A stretch of 64,000 nt of DNA from Streptomyces chartreusis NRRL 3882 (GCF_900236475.1 NZ_LT963352.1:496001-560000); one strand, 5' to 3'. Counted from the stretch's first letter, positions 16,749-26,663 are shown. Numbers and translations: made by a program. The notes: generated by a model not told the origin, from the sequence alone.

Positions 16749-17167
16749 TGCTGTTCTCGCAGGCCCGGGGGCTGCCGGTCCTGACGCTGACCGAGTCGGA
16801 CGAGATCGGAGTCCTGAAATCCCTGACGGTCGACGCCCCGGCCGGTGTGGTCACCCACGTCCGGGTGCGCCGCAGGCACTCCCGCAAGGAGTCCGTGCTG
16901 GCCTGGGGCGCCCTGCACGCCGTCGGCCCGGACGCCGTGCTCGTCCGCTCGGCCGCCGCCCCGTCCGAGGTGCCGCCGCACCACGAGCTGCCGGGCCTGA
17001 GGATCCTCACCGAGACGGGCGACGGGCTCGGTACGGTCCAGGACGTCGTGTTCGAACCGGAGACCGGCCGTATCGAGGCGATCCGCACCGCCCACGGCGA
17101 CCTGCCGGCTGATCACCTGCTCGGTCTCGGCGACTACGCTCTGGTGGTCCGTGCCAGTGCCGGGTGA
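16748..17167 (+). CDS. PRC-barrel domain protein
   Basis: A 139-residue protein resembling its upstream neighbour, with two short PRC-like units (LTLTESDEIGVLKSLTVDAPAGVVTHV and LRILTETGDGLGTVQDVVFEPETGRIEAI). It starts in the stop codon of the preceding gene (ATG 16748), so translation is coupled. No catalytic or membrane features are seen. The pair may act as a heteromer; function unknown. Confidence 0.78.
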   Translation: MLFSQARGLPVLTLTESDEIGVLKSLTVDAPAGVVTHVRVRRRHSRKESVLAWGALHAVGPDAVLVRSAAAPSEVPPHHELPGLRILTETGDGLGTVQDVVFEPETGRIEAIRTAHGDLPADHLLGLGDYALVVRASAG

Positions 17168-17178
17168 GCCGGGCCGCG

Positions 17179-18321
17179 TCAGGAGGACGGGGCCTGGTCC
17201 GTCGTGTCACCCCCGGTGCCGTCCCCGGGCGGAGGCGGAGGCGGCGGCTGCTGCGACGTCCCGGTGTCCGAGGTGGGCGGCTCCGACGACGTCCCGGTGT
17301 CCGAGGTGGGCGGTTCCTCACTCGTGGGCGGCTCCGTCGAGGTCGTGTCGGCGGGCGACGTCGGTGTGGTGACGCTCACGGACGGGGAGGGCTTGTCGGG
17401 CTTCTCGGTCTTGCGGTCCTTCTCGCCCGTGTCGCCCTTGTGGCGCTCGAACCACTCGCCGTCGGGCTCGCACATGACGAAGACGTCGACCGGCTTGGGG
17501 GCGGGCGTGACCGCGACGACGTTCGACTGCTTGTACCCCGGCCACGCGTCGCCCGTCGTCTTCGGCGCGCTCTGCTGGGCGACCGGCGCGGACAGCGGGT
17601 TGCCGCACGCGCAGCGCACGCGGGGCATGCCGCGGTCGTCGACGAGAACGGCCGTGCCGGCCTGGAGGACGGCCTGGTAACCGGTCGCGCGGCCGTTGCT
17701 GTAGCCGTGGTTGGTCACGCGCGTGTCGATGCGCAGCACCACGGGCGTGAGCGAGCGCAGGTAGGCGGGCACGTCGGGCGGGTCGACGCGGGCGACGGAG
17801 GCGAACGCCCGCTGCTTGTCCGGAGCCCCCTCGAAGTACGTGATCTGCTTCTCCACGTCACAGCTGGCGACGTTGCGGGTGCCGCCGTACAGGCCGGGCG
17901 CTCCGCCCTGGACGCCCCGGACGGCGTTCTGCGTGGCCAGTTCAGTGGGCGAGGGCGAGACCGGTGAGGCCGAGCTCTCCTTCGCCGTGGACTCGGTGAA
18001 CGGGTCCGGCCCGGTGTCGGCCGCGGGCTGCAGGAAGACCTCGCCCTCGGACGTGCCGGTACCGCCGTCGGACGCGCCGGTGCCGCCGCCGTCGGGCCGG
18101 GTGAGCACCACGGCCAGGATCACGGCGGCCACGACGGCGGTGGCGATCAGCGCCACGCGAGGTACCGACCCCCACCAGGGGCGGCGCGGCTCCGGTGCCT
18201 GTCCTCCCCCGCTCGGCGGCTCGGAGGGCGGCCCGCCTCCCGACGGTGGCTGGGAGGGGCCCGACAGCGGGCCCGAGGGAGGTCCTGTGGGGCGGCCGGA
18301 CGACGGCGGTTCGACGCTCAC
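17179..18321 (-). CDS. DUF6777 protein, single-pass membrane, Pro-rich ends
   Basis: A 380-residue protein. Residues 1-45 are Pro/Gly/Ser-rich. One hydrophobic helix (VALIATAVVAAVILAVVL, about 55-72) follows. The extracytoplasmic DUF6777 domain (about 90-310) has LATQNAVRGVQGGAPGLYGGT and a few Cys likely to form disulfides. The C-terminus is low complexity with Thr/Ser/Pro repeats (EPPTSDTGTS twice) and a run of eight prolines. The family is found in Streptomyces and is unassigned; the architecture suggests a wall-exposed domain on flexible stalks. It is divergent from the streptophobe gene. Confidence 0.75.
   Translation of the reverse strand: MSVEPPSSGRPTGPPSGPLSGPSQPPSGGGPPSEPPSGGGQAPEPRRPWWGSVPRVALIATAVVAAVILAVVLTRPDGGGTGASDGGTGTSEGEVFLQPAADTGPDPFTESTAKESSASPVSPSPTELATQNAVRGVQGGAPGLYGGTRNVASCDVEKQITYFEGAPDKQRAFASVARVDPPDVPAYLRSLTPVVLRIDTRVTNHGYSNGRATGYQAVLQAGTAVLVDDRGMPRVRCACGNPLSAPVAQQSAPKTTGDAWPGYKQSNVVAVTPAPKPVDVFVMCEPDGEWFERHKGDTGEKDRKTEKPDKPSPSVSVTTPTSPADTTSTEPPTSEEPPTSDTGTSSEPPTSDTGTSQQPPPPPPPGDGTGGDTTDQAPSS
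17255..17317. repeat. Tandem 33-bp repeat in the DUF6777 gene
   Basis: A 30-bp unit beginning GACGTCCCGGTGTCCGAGG at 17255 recurs at 17288 with one mismatch, encoding repeated EPPTSDTGTS-like units. The period is a multiple of three, so copy number can vary without frameshift. Confidence 0.8.
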
Positions 18322-18499
18322 GAACTCTTCTTCCCGCGTGGGTTCTCTGCGGCCTTCTCACACCCGGGGCGATTAGTCCCGGTGTATGCCGCTTTTTCAC
18401 GACGGATTCATTGTGTGCCCCGGCCCCGTACGGCTCGCAAGCCGACGCGGACGGACCTCCCGGCGGGCGTCCGGCGCGGGTGCTGCTTAGCGTGGCAGC

Positions 18500-19798
18500 G
18501 TGAGTTCGCGCACCTCCTCCGGCCAGGCACGTACCTCCGGCGAGCGGACCGTGGCCCGCCACGGCTGGGCGCATGCCCTCGTCACGGTGGTCGGCGGGCT
18601 GCTCGCCATGGCGGTGGTGTCCGCGCTGGGCCTGTGGGCGGCCGGGGCGGCGGACCTCCCGGACGGCGCGTTCGCACCGGTCGTCGCGGCGACCGTGGTC
18701 ACCGCCGTCGGGGGCACCGTGAAGCTCTCCGGAAGCGCAGGGGACCTCGCCGACACGCAGGCGGGCCTTACCGTCATCCCGCTGTCCGTCACGCTCACCG
18801 GGGCGCTGGTGATCGCCTGGGGCTTCCTGCGGCCCCTGCGGCACCGCGCGGTCGCCGGTACGGCGGAGCTGGCCGGCTGGGCCGCCAGGATCGCGGCGCT
18901 GTGGCTGCTCGCGCTGATCGGTCTGACCCTCGCCGCCCGCCACACCTTCGCCATCTCCCTCGGGAACGACGCGCTGGGCGAACTGGGCGAACTGTTCGGC
19001 GCCTCTCCGAAGATCGGTTTCACCACCGACGTTCCACTGTCCGTGTTCGTCGGCATGGTGTGGCTGGCCGGTGTGCTGGTGCTGGCCCTGCTGGTATCGC
19101 GCGGCGCCCCGTTGCCGGCCGGGCTGCTGCGCTTCCAGACGTCGGTGCGACCGGCCGGCTACGCGATGGTCGCGCTGCTGCTCGCCTACGTCGTCATCGG
19201 CGTCGTCGTCGCCCTGGTGGTCGCGGCGACGCGCGGGCACGCGGCGGAGACCTTCGCCGTGATCCTGCTCGGCATGCCCAACCTCGTGTGGCTCGCGCTG
19301 ACGATCGGACTCGGCGCCACCTGGAACGGCCGGGTGGAGGGGCCGTTCGGGCTGCCGATGCCGCATGTGCTCGACGAGGTGCTGCGCACCCCGGACATCT
19401 CCGAGCTGAACCTGCGCACGCTCTCCGAGCACGACGGCAGGGTGTGGTGGCTGCTGGTCGTCGACGTGGTGCTGCTGCTCGCGGCCGCGTTCGTGATGGC
19501 GGCCCGGTCGCCGGCCCGGATACGGGCCTGGCAGCACGCCGTGCACATGGCGGTGGCGCTCCTGCTCACGGTGTTCATGATCTGCCTGGTCGGGCGCATC
19601 TCCGCGCACTACGGCCTGTCCGTGCTCGGCATCGGCGACCTGGGCGGCGGCCTCGCGGGCGAGCTGTTCCTCAGACCCCGGCTGTGGGGAGCCGTGGGCC
19701 TGGCGATCCCGTGGGGGCTGGTGACCGGGTTCGCCGGGGCGCTGCTGGCGCGGCACGTGCGGCGGCGGGGTGAGGTGCGCGCCGAGTCGGCGGGCTGA
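18500..19798 (+). CDS. Streptophobe family membrane protein
   Basis: A 432-residue integral membrane protein with about ten hydrophobic segments, from LVTVVGGLLAMAVVSALGLWAA near the N-terminus to LAIPWGLVTGFAGALLA near the C-terminus. A conserved-looking central block reads GMPNLVWLALTIGLGATWNGRVEGPFG. This matches the Streptomyces-specific streptophobe family, whose function is unknown and which often neighbours Ser/Thr kinase genes. The kinase gene here is convergent and 33 bp away. GTG 18500 follows a TTAGCGTGGCA element that looks like a leaderless promoter. Confidence 0.8.
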   Translation: MSSRTSSGQARTSGERTVARHGWAHALVTVVGGLLAMAVVSALGLWAAGAADLPDGAFAPVVAATVVTAVGGTVKLSGSAGDLADTQAGLTVIPLSVTLTGALVIAWGFLRPLRHRAVAGTAELAGWAARIAALWLLALIGLTLAARHTFAISLGNDALGELGELFGASPKIGFTTDVPLSVFVGMVWLAGVLVLALLVSRGAPLPAGLLRFQTSVRPAGYAMVALLLAYVVIGVVVALVVAATRGHAAETFAVILLGMPNLVWLALTIGLGATWNGRVEGPFGLPMPHVLDEVLRTPDISELNLRTLSEHDGRVWWLLVVDVVLLLAAAFVMAARSPARIRAWQHAVHMAVALLLTVFMICLVGRISAHYGLSVLGIGDLGGGLAGELFLRPRLWGAVGLAIPWGLVTGFAGALLARHVRRRGEVRAESAG

Positions 19799-19831
19799 CG
19801 CCGGGCACACCGGCCGCCCCGCGGCGCTGTT

Positions 19832-20818
19832 CTACGTCCGTTCCACGAAGACCGGTTCGGCCCAGCGTGGGGGCGGCTTCGGCGCCTCCTCCCCCGGCGG
19901 CCGGCCCATCCGGGCGGGGGCGGGCCCGGCGCCGGCTCCGCCACCGGCCGTGGCGGCGCGCAGCGCGGCGACGAAGGTGAGGCAGGAGGGGTAGCGGTCG
20001 TCGGGGTTCTTGGCGAGGGCCTTGGCGAACACCGGGTCCATCCGGGGTGGGAGGCCGGGGCGGGACTCGGTCAGCGGCGGCGGGTCGTCGTACTGGTGAG
20101 CCCACAGCAGGGCCATGTCGTCGTCCCGGAGGAAGGGCGGGTGGCCGGCGAGGATCTCGAAGACGACACAGGCGAAGCCGTACACGTCGCAGCGGGCGTC
20201 GACGGGCTTGCCGGAGATCTGCTCGGGGGCGACGTAGTCGAGCGTGCCGACGAACTGGCCGACCGTGGTGAAGCCGGTCAGCGACAGCGACTTCTTGGTC
20301 AGGCCGAAGTCGGTGAGGTAGACGTGCTCGGGGTGGTCGCTGTCGGTGCCGCGGGAGACCAGGATGTTGCCGGGCTTGACGTCCCGGTGCACCAGGCCGT
20401 GCTCGTGGGCGGCGTCGAGCGCGGAGGCGACCTGGGCGGCGACGCGTACGGCGGTGGCGGGCGGCAACGGGCCCTCCCGGTCCAGGAGATGACGCAGGTC
20501 ACTGCCGGCGACGAACCGCATCGCGATGTACAGCACACCATCCGTCTCGCCCGCCTCGAAGACCGGCACGATGTGCGGGTGGTCGATCGCGGCGGCGGCC
20601 CGGGACTCGTGGGTGAAGCGGCGCCGGAACGTGTCGTTGCGGGCGAGCTCCGGGGCGAGCAGCTTGAGCGCGACGGTGCGCTCCAGACGCAGGTCCCTGG
20701 CCCGGTAGACCACGGCCATGCCGCCGCGCCCGATCTCCTGCTCGATCCGGTACCCGGCGATCTGCTGCCCGACCAGCTCGGAGGGCCGCCCCGAGAACAG
20801 ACTCGTCTCGCGGCTCAA
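19832..20818 (-). CDS. Soluble Ser/Thr protein kinase (PknB-like)
   Basis: A 328-residue kinase with all Hanks motifs: Gly loop EIGRGGMAVVYRA, Lys52 (VALKLL), HRDVKPGN, DFGLTKKS and YVAPEQ. No membrane helix or PASTA domain is present, only a short Pro-rich tail, so it is cytosolic. Start is TTG 20818 overlapping the upstream stop (TTGA), which makes it the coupled third gene of an FHA-ABC / Thr-Arg-repeat / kinase operon. It probably phosphorylates threonines in the repeat protein and FHA partner; that link is inferred. Confidence 0.9.
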   Translation of the reverse strand: MSRETSLFSGRPSELVGQQIAGYRIEQEIGRGGMAVVYRARDLRLERTVALKLLAPELARNDTFRRRFTHESRAAAAIDHPHIVPVFEAGETDGVLYIAMRFVAGSDLRHLLDREGPLPPATAVRVAAQVASALDAAHEHGLVHRDVKPGNILVSRGTDSDHPEHVYLTDFGLTKKSLSLTGFTTVGQFVGTLDYVAPEQISGKPVDARCDVYGFACVVFEILAGHPPFLRDDDMALLWAHQYDDPPPLTESRPGLPPRMDPVFAKALAKNPDDRYPSCLTFVAALRAATAGGGAGAGPAPARMGRPPGEEAPKPPPRWAEPVFVERT

Positions 20819-21738
20819 CGGACGTCACCCTCGGGCGACACGATCCGGGTGGGCTCTGACTCCACGACCCGTGTGGGCGGCGCCTCGCCGGGCCCGGCGG
20901 CCTCCTCCGAAGCCGACTCGCGGTCCCCCTCGGGGGACACGACCCCTGTGCGCTCGGGCGCCTCAGGTGACACCACCCGTGTGGGCTCGGGAACCTCAGG
21001 AGACACGAACCGCGTCGGCTCGGTCGCCTCACGAGGTGGCTCGGTAACCTCCGGTGACACCACCCGCGTCGGCTCCGGCGCCTCACGAGGCGCGGGCCGC
21101 GGTGGTGCGGCCCGGGTGGGCGGTGTCTCGGTCGGCGGGGTCGGCCGGCCCGGCTGCTGCTCCCGGGGCGTCTCCTCGATGGCGTCCGCCGGCACGACCC
21201 GCGTCGGCGTGCGCGCCGGGGCCGGGGGCTCGGCCGGGCGGGGTTCCGGGTCGGACCGCGGCGTCTCGTCCGTCGCGTACGTGGTCGCCCGGGTGCCTTC
21301 GGCGTACACCCAGTGCCCGTGCGCGGCGTCGTAGAGCCACACGGACTCGCCGTCGACGACGACGCCGATCCGCAGCCCGCGGGTGCGGACGTGGAAGGAC
21401 TCCCGGTCCGCACCGGCCGCGAGGTCCTCGACCGCGGACCGGTAGCGCGCCAGGGCCTCCTGCGCCCGGCCCAGCAGCGGACGCGGATCGGCGCTGCGGG
21501 TGAGCGGTCCGTCCGCGGCGGGCGGATCCTGCGGTACGGGGACCAGGCGGCGGCCGTCGACCCACGCCGACCAGCCGTTGAAGCACAGCACGTGCCCCCA
21601 GTCGCCCTGCCGCTCCAGCAGCTGCACCGGCAGCAGGGGGTCCAGGTCCACCGTGGGCCGGGACGGGTCGGGGGCCTCCCAGGCCGGCATCCCGTTCTGC
21701 GGGACGACGTGCGTGGGGCGGAATCCAGGAGTCGTCAC
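20815..21738 (-). CDS. Thr-Arg repeat protein linked to the kinase and FHA transporter
   Basis: A 307-residue protein. Residues 1-150 form a compact unit with ALARYRSAVEDLAAGADRESF and WLYDAAHGHWVYAEG. Residues about 160-307 are disordered and hold seven copies of a short motif of the form P-T-R-V-V-S-P-E (variants PTRFVS, PTRIVS, RTGVVS, PTRVVE). Each copy offers a threonine with hydrophobic residues at +2 and +3, the sort of site an FHA domain reads once phosphorylated. It is located between an FHA-ABC transporter (9-bp gap) and a kinase (overlapping). No homologue recognised; the scaffold role is inference. Confidence 0.75.
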   Translation of the reverse strand: MTTPGFRPTHVVPQNGMPAWEAPDPSRPTVDLDPLLPVQLLERQGDWGHVLCFNGWSAWVDGRRLVPVPQDPPAADGPLTRSADPRPLLGRAQEALARYRSAVEDLAAGADRESFHVRTRGLRIGVVVDGESVWLYDAAHGHWVYAEGTRATTYATDETPRSDPEPRPAEPPAPARTPTRVVPADAIEETPREQQPGRPTPPTETPPTRAAPPRPAPREAPEPTRVVSPEVTEPPREATEPTRFVSPEVPEPTRVVSPEAPERTGVVSPEGDRESASEEAAGPGEAPPTRVVESEPTRIVSPEGDVR

Positions 21739-21747
21739 AGGCGCTGC

Positions 21748-24078
21748 CTACTTCCGCATCACGGCCGGTTCGTGCCGGCGCAGCAGCCGGGAGACCAGGA
21801 AGCCGAAGAGCGCCGACAGCACGAGCAGCATCCCGACGTCCAGCAGCCACGTGCCCGCCGAATGCTCGAAGAGCGGGTCCTTCGTCAGGTCGTCCGGCAC
21901 GATCCGGGCCAGCCCGACGGTGCCGGCCATCGCGGCCAGCGCCCAGCGCGCCGGGACCAGCCAGCCGAGTTGTTCGAGCCCGGGCACTCCGTCCAGCTTC
22001 AGCAGGGCACCGCAGAAGACGACCTGGACGATGGCGATGAGCACGAGCAGCGGCATCGTCACCTCCTCCTTGCGCACCAGCGCGGAGATGAACAGGCCGA
22101 GCATCATGGCCGTGAACGCCAGCAGGGCGACGGCGACCGCGATTTCCACCAGGGGCGGCATCAGCACGCCTTCGCCGCCGGGTGCGTTGAGGTCCACGCC
22201 GAGCAGGGCGACCAGGGTCAGCACCACCGCCTGGAGCACGGTGATGACGCCCAGGACGACGACCTTGGACATCAGGTACGCCGATCTGGACAGGCCCACC
22301 GCCCGCTCCCGCTGGTAGATCACCCGTTCCTTGACGAGTTCCCGCACGGCGTTGGCGGCCCCGGTGAGCACCGCGCCGACACACAGGATGAGCAGGGCGT
22401 TCATCGCCGTGTCGAGCGTGAGTCTGCCGCCCGCCAGGGCGCGCGCCATCACGCCCATCACGAACGGCAGGGCGATCATGATGATCAGGAAGGTGCGGTC
22501 GGCGCTGAGCGCGGCCGCGTACCGCCGCACCAGCGTGCCGAGCTGGGCGGCCCGGCTGCGCGGCCGGGGCGGCGCGGTGATGACGACGGGTCCGGACCGG
22601 GGCTGCCGGGGCTGGGCGGTGGCGTCGGCGACGTACCGGCCGTGGAAGGGCGAGGCTGTGTAGTCCCCGGCCCAGTCCCGGTCCGCGTCCCGGTCGAAGG
22701 CCTCGAAGGCCTCCGGCCACTGCTCGAAACCGAAGTACGGCAGGGCGTCCTCGGGAGGCCCGTAGTAGGCGATCCTCCCGCCGGGTGCGAGCACGAGGAG
22801 CCGGTCGCACACGTCGAGGCTGAGCACGCTGTGGGTGACCACGATGACGGTCCGGCCGTCGTCGGCGAGGCCGCGCAGCATGTGCATCACCGAGCGGTCC
22901 ATGCCGGGATCGAGTCCGGAGGTGGGCTCGTCGAGGAACAGCAGCGACGGCTTCGTCAGCAGCTCCAGAGCCACGCTGACGCGCTTGCGCTGGCCCCCGG
23001 ACAGGCTGTGCACGGGCTGCTCGGCGCGCTGTTCCAGGCCCAGTTCGCGGATCACCTCGTCGACCCGGGCGCGCCGTTCGGCCTTGGCGGTGTCCTGCGG
23101 GAAGCGCAGTTCGGCGGCGTAGGAGAGGGCTTTGCGGACGGTCAGCTGGGCGTGCAGGATGTCGTCCTGCGGGACGAGGCCGATGCGCTGGCGCAGCTCG
23201 GCGTAGTCGCGGTAGAGGTCGCGGCCGTCGTAGAGGACGGTGCCGTGGCCGGCGGGCCGCTGGCCGGTGAGGGCGTTGAGGAGCGTGGACTTCCCGGCGC
23301 CGCTCGGGCCGACGACGGCGAGCAGGCACTTCTCCCCCACCGGGAACGACACGTGGTCGAGCAGCGCCTTGCGGCCCCGGTCGACGGTCACCACGAGGTC
23401 CTGCACGTCGAGCGAGACCTCACCGGTGTCGACGTACTCCTGGAGCTGGTCGCCGACGAGGCAGAACGCCGAGTGGCCTATGCCGACGATGTCACCCTGC
23501 CCGACCGGGGCGCTGGTGACGCGGCTGCCGTTGAGGTACGTGCCGTTGTGGCTGCCGAGGTCGGTGATCTCGTACGTGCCGTCGGGCAGGGCGCGCAGCT
23601 CGGCGTGCCGGCGGGAGACCACCAGGTCGTCGATGACCAGGTCGTTGTCGGTCGCGCGGCCGATGCGGACGGTGCGGGCGGGCAGCGGCCGTACGGTCGT
23701 GGGCTGCCGGTAGGTGCTCGTCATGGCCGGCATGGAGACGGCGGAGGGGCGTTCCGGGGCCGGTGCGGGGTGGCCCTTCACGACCACGCGCGGTCCGTCG
23801 GCCGGGTTGCCGAAGCGGATGACACTGCCGGGGCCGACGTCCCACTCGTGGATGCGGCGGCCGTCCGCGTAGGTGCCGTTGGTGCTGTTCTCGTCCTCGA
23901 TGGTCCAGTGCCCGTGGTCGGGTCTGAGTACCGCGTGGTGCCAGGAGACCCGGTCGTCGTCGATGACGATGTCGCTCGACGGGTCGCGCCCGACGTGGTA
24001 ATCGCGGCCCGGAACCATCACGGTAAAGCCCGTCTCGGTCTCCAGGACGAGCTCGGGTGTCACCGACGACCGCGCCAT
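21748..24078 (-). CDS. ABC transporter with two N-terminal FHA domains (ATPase and permease fused)
   Basis: A 776-residue protein. FHA1 (about 10-95) has HVGRDPSSDIVIDDDRVSWHHA. FHA2 (about 130-210) has RIGRATDNDLVIDDLVVSRRHAELR and GSHNGTYLNG. The ATPase (about 225-440) has Walker A GPSGAGKST, signature LSGGQRKR and Walker B LLFLDEPTSGLD. An ABC2-type permease (about 490-770) has six hydrophobic segments. It resembles mycobacterial Rv1747, an exporter controlled by Ser/Thr kinases through FHA binding. The kinase two genes downstream fits this. Start is ATG 24078. Cargo unknown. Confidence 0.9.
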   Translation of the reverse strand: MARSSVTPELVLETETGFTVMVPGRDYHVGRDPSSDIVIDDDRVSWHHAVLRPDHGHWTIEDENSTNGTYADGRRIHEWDVGPGSVIRFGNPADGPRVVVKGHPAPAPERPSAVSMPAMTSTYRQPTTVRPLPARTVRIGRATDNDLVIDDLVVSRRHAELRALPDGTYEITDLGSHNGTYLNGSRVTSAPVGQGDIVGIGHSAFCLVGDQLQEYVDTGEVSLDVQDLVVTVDRGRKALLDHVSFPVGEKCLLAVVGPSGAGKSTLLNALTGQRPAGHGTVLYDGRDLYRDYAELRQRIGLVPQDDILHAQLTVRKALSYAAELRFPQDTAKAERRARVDEVIRELGLEQRAEQPVHSLSGGQRKRVSVALELLTKPSLLFLDEPTSGLDPGMDRSVMHMLRGLADDGRTVIVVTHSVLSLDVCDRLLVLAPGGRIAYYGPPEDALPYFGFEQWPEAFEAFDRDADRDWAGDYTASPFHGRYVADATAQPRQPRSGPVVITAPPRPRSRAAQLGTLVRRYAAALSADRTFLIIMIALPFVMGVMARALAGGRLTLDTAMNALLILCVGAVLTGAANAVRELVKERVIYQRERAVGLSRSAYLMSKVVVLGVITVLQAVVLTLVALLGVDLNAPGGEGVLMPPLVEIAVAVALLAFTAMMLGLFISALVRKEEVTMPLLVLIAIVQVVFCGALLKLDGVPGLEQLGWLVPARWALAAMAGTVGLARIVPDDLTKDPLFEHSAGTWLLDVGMLLVLSALFGFLVSRLLRRHEPAVMRK

Positions 24079-24124
24079 GACCAAGATTCTACCGATTTGC
24101 CTGATGTATGACTCGGCGAGCCGC

Positions 24125-24535
24125 TCAAGCCACGGGTACATCCAGGGAGGGGGCCGTCCGCTGCATCCGCAGGGCGTCCACGGACTCCGCGAGCAGTTCG
24201 TACTCGGTGGTGTCGTCGCTGGTGGCGATGCGTACCAGCCGTCCGGCCGCCAACTCCTCGGCGACCCGCTCCTGCCGGTCGGGGTCGGCGCACCAGGCGC
24301 GCAGTTGGGTGGGCACGTCGGGCACGGTCTCGGCGACCGGCACGAGCGCGCCCGGCGGTAAGTGCTCGGCGTCGGGCTGGGGGTCGAGACGCTGGGCGAT
24401 CCAGGAGGCGCGGTCGCGCAGCCACCACAGGGCGAGGGCGAGGGTGGGCGCCCGGTAGGTGCCCAGCGGGACCCCGATGCGGCGGCCGTCGCAGACCCCG
24501 TACGCCGTGACATGGCACAGAAACTCGTCGTGCAC
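24125..24535 (-). CDS. Hypothetical protein with a TTA codon
   Basis: A 136-residue soluble protein starting at GTG 24535, with GGGGGAGGGG a few bases upstream. It has CHVTAYGVCDGRRIGVPLG, a Trp-rich helix ALALWWLRDRASWIAQRL and a helical C-terminus. Codon 59 is TTA (24361-24359), so translation should depend on the bldA tRNA and be favoured late in growth. A sigma-70-like promoter with an overlapping inverted repeat lies 110-140 bp upstream. It is 46 bp from the FHA-ABC gene on the same strand. No family recognised. Confidence 0.65.
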   Translation of the reverse strand: MHDEFLCHVTAYGVCDGRRIGVPLGTYRAPTLALALWWLRDRASWIAQRLDPQPDAEHLPPGALVPVAETVPDVPTQLRAWCADPDRQERVAEELAAGRLVRIATSDDTTEYELLAESVDALRMQRTAPSLDVPVA

Positions 24536-24871
24536 GTGCCCCTCCCCCGTTGCCCTGCCCGCCTGCCGGCCCGGCCTCGCCTGTCGTGCGGCTCGCGTGC
24601 TGTGCGTGAGGGCGCCGTCGCTGGATGTGAAAGCGCTCTCGCTGGTCAGTATGTTCACTACTGAAACACTGTCACCATGTCTTTCCGGCCAGTCTCTTGG
24701 CATATTCACACCCCGAGTTGGCCGAAACGCGGCGGGCGGTCGCCGGGGGGCATGACTCCGGAGGTAATCGACGGTCCCGCCGGGCGCGGGCAGGGTGGTC
24801 CGTGCCGGTTCGCCGCGAGCGGTGATCCGGGGTCTGACCAGCAGACACGACCTTTCGGAGGCCGATCGCCC
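24536..24871. other. Gene-free divergent region, AT-rich core
   Basis: No gene-like ORF is present in these 336 bases. The core (about 24640-24710) is unusually AT-rich and holds the promoter/operator described separately. The right part, before the SnoaL-like gene, contains its ribosome site (CGGAGG, 24855-24860). Confidence 0.5.
24646..24675 (-). promoter_or_regulatory. Promoter with an operator over the -10 box
   Basis: On the minus strand GTGACA (24675-24670), 16 bases, CATACT (24653-24648), a good vegetative-type promoter for the TTA-codon gene. The inverted repeat TCAGTA-N7-TACTGA (24646-24664) overlaps the -10 box, where a bound dimer would block polymerase. Confidence 0.5.
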
Positions 24872-25255
24872 ATGTCCGCACCCGCCCACCGTTACGAGGA
24901 CGCCGTCGCCCGCTACTTCGAGGCCTGGAACGCCGAGGACCCGGCGGCCCGGGCGAAGGCGGTCGCCGCCGCCTGGACCGAGGACGGCGGCTACACCGAC
25001 CCGCTGGCCGACGTGCAGGGCCACGATCAGATCGCCGCGTTGATCGCGGCGGCCCGCGAGCAGTTCCCGGGGTTCGTGTTCCGGCTCGCCGGCGCCGTCG
25101 ACGGGCACCACCACACCGCGCGCTTCTCGTGGGAGCTGGTGAGCGAGACCGACGGCTCGGCGCCGGTGGCCGGGTCGGATGTGATCACGCTGGACGGGCA
25201 GGGCCGGATCAGGACCGTGCTCGGCTTCCTCGACCGGGTGCCCGCCGGGGCGTGA
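24872..25255 (+). CDS. SnoaL-like / NTF2-fold protein
   Basis: A 127-residue protein with the alpha+beta cone of the NTF2-like superfamily: an N-terminal helix (YEDAVARYFEAWNAEDPAARAKAVAAAWTEDG), YTDPLADVQGHDQIAALI, and beta strands ending in DVITLDGQGRIRTVLGFLDRVP. These proteins are cyclases, isomerases or ligand binders; this one has no neighbours that suggest a pathway. ATG 24872 follows GGAGG with the usual spacing. Confidence 0.8.
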   Translation: MSAPAHRYEDAVARYFEAWNAEDPAARAKAVAAAWTEDGGYTDPLADVQGHDQIAALIAAAREQFPGFVFRLAGAVDGHHHTARFSWELVSETDGSAPVAGSDVITLDGQGRIRTVLGFLDRVPAGA

Positions 25256-25331
25256 GACCGGCTCCGGCGATGAGTTCTCCGGTGTCCGGCGGTCTGTGTG
25301 AGGGAGAGGCCGCCGAGCACCGGAGGACATC

Positions 25332-25619
25332 ATGGCCACGACCGGAGAACTGGACGCGGAGTTCACCGCGGTCCTGCGCAAGAGCCCGGCCGAGGGCGGC
25401 TGGACCTACCTGGTCTGGCCGCGGTCGGCCGAGTTCTTCGGCACCCGCGGCCTGGTCAAGGTCCGCGGGACGATCGACGGGCACCCGTTCCGCAGCTCGT
25501 TCATGGCACTGGGCGACGGCACGCACAAGCTGCCCGTGAAGGCCGACGTCCGCAAGGCCATCGGCAAGAAGGAGGGCGACACGGTGACGGTGCGCCTGGA
25601 GGAGCGGATCGGCTCCTAG
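25332..25619 (+). CDS. DUF1905 domain protein
   Basis: A 95-residue protein beginning [24 protein letters not shown], followed by [47 protein letters not shown]. This is the full pattern of the DUF1905 beta-barrel family, often fused to YdeI-like domains in other genera but free-standing here. GGAGGACATC precedes the ATG. Function unknown. Confidence 0.88.
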   Translation: MATTGELDAEFTAVLRKSPAEGGWTYLVWPRSAEFFGTRGLVKVRGTIDGHPFRSSFMALGDGTHKLPVKADVRKAIGKKEGDTVTVRLEERIGS

Positions 25620-25628
25620 GACCCAGGG

Positions 25629-25661
25629 CCTTCCCGGGGGGCCGCCGCCCCCTCGGGAAGG
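25629..25661. terminator. Bidirectional terminator hairpin
   Basis: CCTTCCCGGGGGGC pairs with GCCCCCTCGGGAAGG (14 pairs, one bulge, four-base loop) between the convergent DUF1905 gene and the aldo/keto reductase gene. Confidence 0.8.
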
Positions 25662-25670
25662 CGGGGGCGG

Positions 25671-26663
<993 letters not shown>

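Noticed and set aside
21083..23329. Long antisense ORFs opposite real genes (for example here and 39988-42051)
   Set aside because: High-GC bias keeps several frames open. These lack ribosome sites and homology and lie opposite clearly real genes (FHA-ABC, epimerase, acetyltransferase).
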